Source: Delphinus delphis (lineage: Eukaryota > Chordata > Mammalia > Artiodactyla > Delphinidae). From it: a stretch of DNA of 64,000 nt. This document shows positions 55,712 to 64,000 of the stretch, piece by piece. How positions within the stretch are numbered: the stretch's first letter is position 1; every line of letters begins with the position of its first letter. The DNA lies in contig NC_082698.1 of the NCBI RefSeq assembly GCF_949987515.2, positions 1,629,501 to 1,693,500 on the forward strand, in the 5' to 3' direction. The translations under genes and the position numbers were made by a program. A model generated the notes under the pieces. That model was not told the DNA's origin. It searched no databases and worked only from the letters and a program-made list of their open reading frames with translations.

Positions 55712-58649
55712 ACGAAGGGGGGCGGCGATGAACCAGAGCAAGGCTTCAGTAACGGCGCTGCTGTTTCTGCCCAAGGTCCTTTGGTGTACTCAACATTTGG
55801 AATCTGTTTGCTTATGAAATGCTGCTAAATACATGAAATCCTAACAAAGACCGAAAGAAGGAGGAAGCAATCTGTGGAATTTGCTGTTTCGTGCTCTAAC
55901 TTCAACCAATACCTGGTGTCGCCACCCCACGGAATAAAATCCTTTGTAAAAGGTAAGATGCAATAAAGCAGTATTGCTATTATTTATTTTTAGACACAGA
56001 GATGACCAAATACTCTTATAAAACTCCAAGACTTCCAAGTTTTATGTCAGTGGCAGCTCAGAGAGAAGAAGAACTTTAAATAAGCACAGCCCCCCTCCCC
56101 CTTCTCCCACTTACTCTGGGGTCTTGAGGACGGTTGGGAGCCGACCCACCCGTTCGCCTGCAAACCCAACGCTCCTGGGTCAGACGGGCCAAGGTTGCTG
56201 CATCCGTAGCTATTCTATCCCATTGCTGAATCTGAAAACTACCTTGTATCCTTTTGTTTAAACAAATCTGATGTCCTCATTGGCACTTTTGTTTTACCAA
56301 CGCTAACAATTTTCAGAAATAATAGGTAGCTCGTTGAGCAAAGATTTCTGAGTTCACACCGATGGCTCTAGGATGGGCTGAAGCTGCCACGAGCTCTAGT
56401 CTGGCCCCGCCTTCCATGTGTTTCCCTGGGTGATACCCGCGACCAGCGCTGATTCAGGCAACGTGAGCTGCTGTACAAACAGCTCTTGAAGTTGAGTGGC
56501 TCGACGCCCCAGACATTTCTTTCATGCTCATGAAAGACGTGGGTGGTCCCCAGGAGGTGGGCAGCTCTCCTTCTCGTGGTGACCCTGGGACCTGGACTCT
56601 CCCATCCCTGCCTGTGCCCTGCTTCGGCCTTGGTGACACCTGACTGCAGCTGAGAGACTGGGGAAGAGATGAGGTGACACACCATTTCTGCCCACATTCC
56701 TAGGCTGGACCAGCGGTGGTGGGGCAGGGACGGGGCTCCCCTGGGTGCAAGGGTACAGGGAAGTGCGTCCCCTGGCTGGGCCGATCCCTCCTAAGGACAG
56801 CTCTGCCTGTGGAGGAGCGAGCGCCCATTTCGGTGAAGGATGAACTCACTTCACTGTAGGGGAGAGCGTTCTTTCTGCATTTGAAGAAATGGAGGCTCAG
56901 GGGAGGTGAGGACACACTTGCAGGCGGCAGGGCTGAGCTGGGGCGTCCACACCCCGCGGAGTCCACGGTCAGAGGCGCAGGGATGTCCAACAATGGGAAA
57001 AACAGACAGACAGAGTTACGAAACAACTGGGTTAGACTGTTAAAGAGACAAAACACGGCTTGGAGACTGTATCAGTGAACCAGGAGACGCCATCTCACAC
57101 CCTAAGAGAAGGAAACATTTACAATCGATGATGTGAAATGTTAAAGAAGATGTGGGAGCTCTCGGGGGTGCGAAGACTTGCCCGGTTGGTCAAGACGCTT
57201 GCACTTTATACGTCTGTGTTTCTTTCCCATCACGAGGAGGGTCTACGCGTGGCTCCAGGGGGCTGTTCACTGCGGGGCTGTTTCCAACAGAAGGAAGGGG
57301 AATTCACAAAATGACCCTGCAGTGGGAGTGGTGGGTAAGGGGTGGCTGCGTCCTGCAGGGGAATGCAGGCGATATGCAGAACACAAAGAAAAGGCAGAGG
57401 AGCCGGGAACTGTGAGAGTCAGGAGAGATGAGCTCCAAAAACGCAATGCCAAGTGAAAAAGGTAAGTTAGTTTCCTCCTAAGAAAGAGTGGAGCTGACCC
57501 TTGCACTTTCCCCCAAATCGTAACGTTAATCACACCACAGCCGTGAATACTTTGTCTGGATATCGTGCTGGGAGCTTCTGCTCTAACCTGGTCAGGGAGG
57601 ACACGGAAAAAGAGAGATGGACAAAACAGTCGCATCGTGGGACAGAAAGCAAATACGGTGCTGATACAGACAGGGTGGGAGAAGCCTGCTGGAGAAGTGG
57701 GTTTGCAGAGGGCTCTGGGGGGCAGGACCCACCAGGCTCCCAGGTGGCGGTGGGGTTGCCTTGAGCAGAGACTCTGAGCTGGGAAGAGCCAGTGGGTGGC
57801 AGCGCCATGGCGCTGGGCTGGGCCACACGGGGCCTCCTAGATTATGAGGAGGAGTTTGACTCTCATTTGAAGAGACTTGAGAAGCTATTGGTCTGATTTA
57901 TGTTGTAAGAAAACCCCCCGAGCTGCAGTTCAGGGGACAAAGGGCGAGCAGCTGAGTGTGGTACCTGAGCACAGGGAGAAGCTGTCTGCGGGCGCAGGCA
58001 GGGGACGCTCGGGGGTCGAGGTAGCTTTAGGGTTAGAATTCACAGGACCTTCTGACGATTGAGGCAGGAGTTCCGGGGATGCTCCCAGGGAATGCACTGT
58101 GAGCGAGATCGAGACATGTCCCTCCACCAGCATCTGTGGAGTCTCCTCCCAGGAGCAACTTCCTCTCCCAAGTGTTTTTGCAGCATCCTGAGGAGTCTGT
58201 AACTCCTCGTGCATTGAAGATGTGAGCAATGAACGGCCGCTGTTCCATAGATTTCAGGGAGTCCTGCCTCATAGCAGCATCTCCCCTCCCCTCCTCGTGG
58301 GGTGACAGCATGTAGTGCAGAAGCACCTGCAGGTCACTGAGACCCCCCCCAGCCACGCCCAGCAGTGCCTAATCCAAGCCCCCTGCCCGGGGCCCCATCC
58401 ACATCGGTCCCGCATCTCTCCCACCAGCGCCTCCCAGAGAAGGCGGACTCGCCTCCCCAAGCCCCGACAGCCTCCAGCTCCAATCCTCCTGGGTGTTTGG
58501 TGATGAGATGAGACCACCTCCACCCTGAGGGGTGAGAGCTGGAGATGAGGGAAAGCCAGGTGTTGCAGCCCATCGTGCCAAGAGCATCAGGCATTTGAAA
58601 ACCTAAGTGGTCGTTGGCTGTGGTTTTTCCCTCCTGAACATATATCTTC
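55712..58649. other. Unique sequence with old repeat remnants
   Basis: An antisense MIR-like piece lies at about 56870-56960 (GAAGAAATGGAGGCTCAGG). The part 57060-57480 may be a very old sense L1M piece (GCCAAGTGAAAAAGGTAAGT), but this is weak. No gene recognised. Confidence 0.45.
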
Positions 58650-58805
58650 ATTAAACTTTGCATTATTAGATAATTGTAGATGTACATCAGTTGTAAGACA
58701 TACTATGGAGAGAGTCCACATTTCTTTATCCAGTTTCCCCCAATGGCGACAACCTGCAAAACTAGGGCTTTATCGTGACTAGAGTATCAGCATTCACTGC
58801 TCTTA
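58650..58805 (-). repeat. Old L1M fragment, antisense
   Basis: GATAATTGTAGATGTACATC, AGTTGTAAGACATACTATGG, CCAGTTTCCCCCAATGGCGA and CAACCTGCAAAACTAGGGCT follow antisense L1M (agaattgtagatttacatgc, agttgtaagaaataatacag, cccagtttcccccaatggta). Confidence 0.8.
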
Positions 58806-61800
58806 TTCTAAACATGAAAAAAAAAACCCTCTTAAAATTCTTATAAAAAAATCAGGAGTGTGCACCATTAAATACATAAAGGTATTTGAATCACAGGACA
58901 GTGAGAAACAAAAATTAGAAAAAAATAAAAGTAGAAAATTCTAGAGAAATAGCTCTATTTCCGTCATAAGTTTAAGGCATCTTGTATTTACCATGGTTGG
59001 CCTAATTAATAGTTTTAATAAATAACATCTGGTGATTTAACACAATGCACATACGTTCCAGCAGAAAAACTTGACGTAAAATACAAGAGCATAAAGTTTA
59101 AATGAAATCAATGATATAATGAGCAACAGATAGGTTGAAAGATAGATACAGACACAGGCCGTATAGAACAACAAAAGGCAGCTTCAAACACTCCAGATGG
59201 AGCGTGCCCGTAATTAGTGAGCTGCTCAGTTATTCATGCAAACAATCGTCAGTTTACTGTAGTAATCTATGATTGCTAAGATAATTCCTCAGGGGGACAT
59301 AGTACAGTGTAGTTGGAGGTGACACTAAGGGACTTCCTTTGAATCGCACCGTGTCCTGGTGACTTCAAAGTGAACACAGAATCATGACTCCTTAGTGTTC
59401 ATCCGTTGTGAGTGGGCGGGGCGTGTGGCGGAGGGATGGACCTGGTGACAAATGGAAGAAACAGACCACGGCCAGAGCAAGAAGTGATGGGGGGAGTGGG
59501 GAGAGGGGAGTGGGGTGTGAGGGCTGGTGGGCTGGAGAGGGAGAGAGAGATACAATTGTTAGAAACTGGAATAAGAACTCGAAAACTAGTGCCACCACGT
59601 CAAGACAGATAATCACCGCCCCTTGGGTACCAAGGACATATGTGTTGCTATGGGTGCAGTAACGCTTTCACAGCAAAGACGGGCAGCCACCGAGGAAAGG
59701 TAGGTGTGTCCAGGAGAGTTCCATCCGTGATCTTGGAAGTTAGAGGTGCATCTTAGAAATACGGGGTTTTCTAATGACTCTGGGTAAAAGCCGTTCTGCC
59801 CGGCATCTGTTAAACGGTGCTCTAGACGCTGCAGGGGCTGCACACCCAACGGAGACTCGTGACTATTCTGAGAGAGAAGCAGAGAGAAATGTCAGTCCAG
59901 ACGTTCATCTGGAAGAAAGGATATGTGTTCTAACACGAGTGAGAACCGAGTGATTCTGAACTATTTCATGGAGTTGAGTTTCATTGATGGATAACATGCA
60001 TTTTTAGCTCTCTGAGGTAATAGAACTTTAGAGCTGGGAGTGAAGGTAGCAACGCCCCTTGTCAGGCTTCTTCTTTGTGCATTAGTGGAAGTGCACTTCG
60101 CGTGCCTGCGGCCACGCAGCTGGTCCAGAGCAGAGCACAGACATGAATCCAGATGTCCTGACTCGCAGCCAGAGGGACAGGAAGTGAAGTGGAAACGGGG
60201 GTCAGGTACGGGGCTTCCGGTGTGGGGTCTTCACACCCTCTCCCCAGAAGGAACCGTAGTCAGACACAAAGATCAAAACAGCCATTCCTCTGCCCTGGGA
60301 GCTGACCAAACTCTCCTGACGTGCTGCACTTATTCGTGAGACGCTGCTGCTCTGGGTAGGAGCACTGGTCCTCCAAGGTGGTCCTACTCCTGTACCTCCC
60401 CGCACGACTGTCTGTCTGGTAGTTCTAAGAGGTACAGGCAGGCCCGGAATTACTAACAGCTTCACGGCTGGAGGGGTACTCGATTTGGGCCAGAAGAGGC
60501 AAAAAAATCCCTGCCCATTGGCATTGTCCGAAATCAGTAACAATCTCCGTGGTGAGTGAACTGGGATGGCCAGCTGCCCCCTCGTCTGCAATGGACAGTC
60601 TTGATGGGCCCAGCCACAGACTAGCCAGAAACTCACCAGAGAGACACAGAAAAGACACGCTCAGATTTCTCCACCATCCCCAGTCTCCCTGAGAAGCCCA
60701 GAGGAGACCCACAAGGGCTCGATGGATTGGAAAGGGGGAGCAGGCTTGAAATCACATGGTTTTTGAATGCACTCCCGAACCCAGAGACAAACGCATTGGC
60801 AGAGGTGGGAGCTTCACTGGGCGACGCTTTTGAGCACAGATGCTGACCGGTCACTGGTTGACCATAAGCTATGCAGACGCAGGGGCGACCTCTGGGAAGC
60901 TAGGCTGAAAAAGAAACCACCAGCAAATAACCCAGAACAAGGCAAACAAGACGGCATTGGCTGCAGCTCCGGGGAAACAGATGCCACCATCATCCTGGAA
61001 GACACTAAACAAGCAGGCAAACCAGCAGCCTCCGGAGGGAAGAGCAGAAGCTGGATTCTCTGCAGTCTATGGCCTGATGGGCCCGGGATCGCTGTGATTC
61101 CAAAGCCAGATAAAGACATCACAAAAACAGCAAACGGCACACCAACAGCCGTGAGCTGTTCTGGGAGCGCTCTTGAGAAACACTCGATATTTCAGAAGGA
61201 AAAGGAGTCCATTCCCCCTGTGGCCGATACACCCCCTCCCCTAGAACATACCCAGAGAGCAGTACACATGTGTTCACGCAGCACATCGGGGCTGCAAAGC
61301 CTCAGGTAAACACAGCAGTCATCCCCAGAGCCCAATTTAAGCTCCCTGCACACCCTTCTCCCCAGAATCATCACTGCAGGCTATCCGGGCACATGGAAAC
61401 CTTTAGAAAAAGGGGAGATGCTTTTTGTTTTTAAATATGGAAAACATGCTGAAGACTCAGACTCCATCAGAGCTCAAATTCCTCACCTGGGTTCCCCTGG
61501 GGGTGCTCCTGACCACTTTTAGGATTTAAATTGAATCTTCAAACATGGCAATTATTGGCTTTCCCTTCAAAGGTAATACATTTTATAAAAGCTGCATTTA
61601 CAGAATACAGATTTGGAGGAGATGGATTTTTCAAAGCCCAGGATTCGGCTAAGTCTAGACAGCAACAGTTTGACAGAGAAGCGTTCACATGTGGTTGTAT
61701 GTCTGAGTTGGCTCGTTTTTCTTTCTGAAGCACATTATAGAGAAAGTCATTTGATGCGGAGGCTTGGAAACCGCCGCAGACCCGCCAGGTGCCCGTCTGT

Positions 61801-63700
61801 GCTCTAGGGGGAGCTGACACGTGAAGCACCTGTCACCTCCAAGCCCCAGGTGATACACGGATGCACTCCCCCCATGGGTCCTGCCCTGTGAGATTATTAA
61901 CCTCTCAGCACCTGAGGGCGTTTTAATTACCTTTAGTGATGCTTTCTCGTACACTGTCTCTGAAACATCCCCACCAGATGTAGGACACACGTACTGCCGC
62001 AAAACGGATCCAGTCGTCTGAAGCGCTGGCTCCTTCCTCCAAGGAATGACACGTCACAAAAGGAACTGAGCCGCTGGCACAAGCTAATCACTTTTATGTT
62101 AAAAATATGAGGTTTTATGAGGTTGGGTTGCTCGTCCATGTTCATATTTGAGTAAGGAAAATGATCCAAGTACATTTTGTCAGAATTTTTTAAATAAAAA
62201 ATTTAAGTGTATAAAAAATATATGCCCTGATTTAGGAAAGTTTAATATTCAGAGATCCAAATTCACAATTAGGAAGGGTTATGTTTTGCTTTATATAAAC
62301 ACTCTGGTTTAATTTGAATACCTTCCAATAGAAGTAACCCTAATGGGGCAACGCAGCTGGTTAACAAATTTTAACCCGTTGACAACAATGAGGGTGGACA
62401 TAACACCAGAACGTAAGAAGCCCTTGTTATGAGTTTTGGAAAGAGATGAAGAGGCAGCCACTCAGAAGTTACAAATAACGCTCGGTAATGAGGGAACTTG
62501 TCAGGCCGTGCACAGCGCTGGGAGAGCTTCGTGGGATGAAACAGGACAAAACAGTCTTCGGAGACTGTGGCCAACACAGCAGCATATTTTCTCTCCATAA
62601 AGAATGTGCTGGAGCTGAGGGTCAGGGGCTTGTGGCTGCAGTGGCCCTTCCCTCCCTGGTCCCCCATCTGCACCCCAAGACTCTCCCTAACTTCTCTGTC
62701 CTGCCCAACCATCACTTGCTTCCAGGTGGGCAATTAACATGTGAAACTATCGGTTCTACAACATAATATTCATAAACCCCATCCCCGGTTTCAGTATCTG
62801 GCTAATTACAGGCATCTTATTGCAAAGCAAAAGCAAATTTACTGCCAAGAATTTATGTTACCGAAGTTATTTGGACCCAGTTGTGACCTGAAGTACAGTG
62901 TTTAGCTGCCTGTGCATTTCCGCATTGCTCGCAGCAGAGGAACTTACACTGAGAGAGGATGGCCAGCCACGGGCTGCTGACCGTTCGTTAAAGATTTTAG
63001 AATAAGTAACTTGCACGTTGGCTAAAGCATGTTAAAAGCCAAACAATTATGAAAATGGGATGCATATTCGTAGTCCAGAACACCACACAGAAATGAACAT
63101 AAAAGAAAAGAATCTTTTCTGTAGCCAAGAACAAGTGCAGGTATTTGAATCAGAGTAAGAAGTACTCTGGGTACCATCTGGACCACGAGAAAAGCAGCCG
63201 TATTTACTAGGGAGCTTTGGATGATCAAAGAGTCTTCAGCATATGGGAAGGAATGGTCATTGAAGGCTGTCCCTGCTGACGGCCGTCACCATGGTGGCAG
63301 AAACGTGTGATTTTGGAAGATGGCGTAGACAAATGGTAGGGGAGGTGGGGCCGGGAGGGAGACCGGGTGGCTCTTGCTAGATGCTTCTACGAAATCTGAA
63401 GAAAGACCGTTTTTACCCCAGATCCCAACAAATGCAGATTTGAACATATAATAATTCGGTTCGTACAGATTATTAACTCACGGTCTTGGTTTTCTCAAAA
63501 GTCCCACTTTGGGTTAGAGAATACGAGGGGCGTCCATCTCCTCCTTCTCAGTGACCCTTAAGAGTGAAGGTCGCTTTTTGCTCTCAGGAGACCGTTCTCA
63601 GGTTAGGACCTGAGGATGCTGTATCTGGGTAACTGAACAAGCCAGGTGGGGGCATCTCTCCCCAGGGGGGAGGTTTAGACCCCCGGTAGGGAATCTGCCT
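58806..63700. other. Mostly unique sequence, no gene recognised
   Basis: An AT-rich stretch at 58810-59300 ends in a repeat-free part with TAATTAGTGAGC and TTATTCATGCAAAC that could be regulatory. An old MIR-like element (antisense) lies at about 60024-60175 (TTTAGAGCTGGGAGTG, CCACGCAGCTGGTCCAGAG, CATGAATCCAGATGTCCTGA). The 180-codon frame at 60767-61309 has no assignable domain. 62050-62350 is AT-rich without an identified element. Confidence 0.45.
59489..59515 (+). other. Strong G-quadruplex motif
   Basis: Four G-runs of 6, 4, 4 and 4 bases (59489-59494, 59498-59501, 59505-59508, 59512-59515) are separated by three-base loops AGT, AGA and AGT. This is a textbook four-tetrad motif on the plus strand. 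No promoter or gene is recognised nearby. Confidence 0.85.
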
Positions 63701-63702
63701 TT

Positions 63703-63865
63703 TTGGAGTACTTATTATGAGCCAGACACCCAGATCATATTTTAAATGTTTTAGTATCTCTAACACCCCATGATGTTGGTCATACAGTCCCCACCTACAG
63801 ACTCGGGGGCCGAGAAACATGGCCAAGCCTACACAGATATTCTGTGATGGTCTGGGGTTCCACTG
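63703..63865 (-). repeat. MIR-like fragment, antisense
   Basis: GAGTACTTATTATGAGCCAG, then AACACCCCATGATGTTGGTC, CCCACCTACAGACTCGGG and CCGAGAAACATGGCCAAG follow antisense MIR (agcgcttactatgtgccagg, caaccctatgaggtaggta, cccattttacagatgagg). Confidence 0.6.
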
Positions 63866-64000
63866 TGACCTGGGGTGGGGGGCATTTTGAGCTTGTCGAC
63901 CACCAGGCTCTAGTAAGTCTGCAGACACGTGCAGCCCAGCGGTTCAGAGCAAGCTGTCTCCGGCAGCTAACATCCAGCTGGGATCGAGTTCTCCCATCTT

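Noticed and set aside
55568..55774. Minus-strand frame with alternating His and Thr
   Set aside because: It is the translation of the TG microsatellite.
60767..61309. Frame of 180 codons with an IPKPDKDITK motif (61097-61127) like part of L1 ORF2
   Set aside because: The match covers only about ten residues, neither side matches L1, and there is no other domain. It may be chance or a tiny relic.

Overview
The window looks like nuclear DNA from a cetartiodactyl mammal, most likely a cetacean. The evidence is seven tRNA-derived SINEs of the CHR type. Three of them (11062-11266, 18476-18690, 37189-37388) have the compact form that is abundant in whales and dolphins. There is also a short L1 3' end at 48866-49225 of the kind common in cetaceans. 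I saw no ruminant BovB or Bov-A element and no pig PRE-1 element. Hippopotamus cannot be excluded by eye.

I could not support any protein-coding gene, exon, tRNA, rRNA or microRNA. Every long open reading frame lies in a repeat, runs through one, or has no recognisable domain and an antisense rival of similar length. The window is best read as intergenic or deep intronic sequence built from mobile elements, minisatellites and unique non-coding DNA.

Layout. 1-963 is a 58-bp minisatellite that runs off the left edge. 2.9-4.2 kb holds an inverted duplication of about 190 bp, one arm of which is split by a SINE. 9.0-9.3 kb is a CpG-dense block. 11-18.7 kb has two young SINEs, an antisense MIR, and a 64-bp segment present twice. 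18.9-20.8 kb is old antisense L1, with a 34-bp insertion flanked by a 16-bp duplication. 21.44-22.73 kb is a full-length but dead mariner transposon. 24.9-26.7 kb is an L1 with a twin-priming inversion, interrupted by a SINE that seems to have carried along 115 bp of foreign 3' flank. 30.4-33.5 kb has a SINE and two L1 fragments. 37.2 kb has a SINE with perfect target-site duplications. 38.5-41.1 kb has a duplicated 68-bp segment around a 56-bp tandem array. 42.3-43.7 kb is repeat-free, AT-rich DNA that resembles a conserved non-coding region. 45-49 kb has two L1 fragments. 52.8-53.3 kb is a 12/13-bp GC-rich minisatellite with every frame open. 53-64 kb is mostly unique GC-rich sequence with a TG repeat, old MIR/L1 pieces and a strong G-quadruplex motif.

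Nothing here acts as a pathway. Two themes link the features: L1 machinery acting in trans and in cis (SINEs, tails, target-site duplications, twin priming, a tiny insertion), and a tendency to short local duplication (three minisatellites, one inverted and two direct dispersed duplications). All family names come from reading the sequence and recall of consensus sequences, not from a search.
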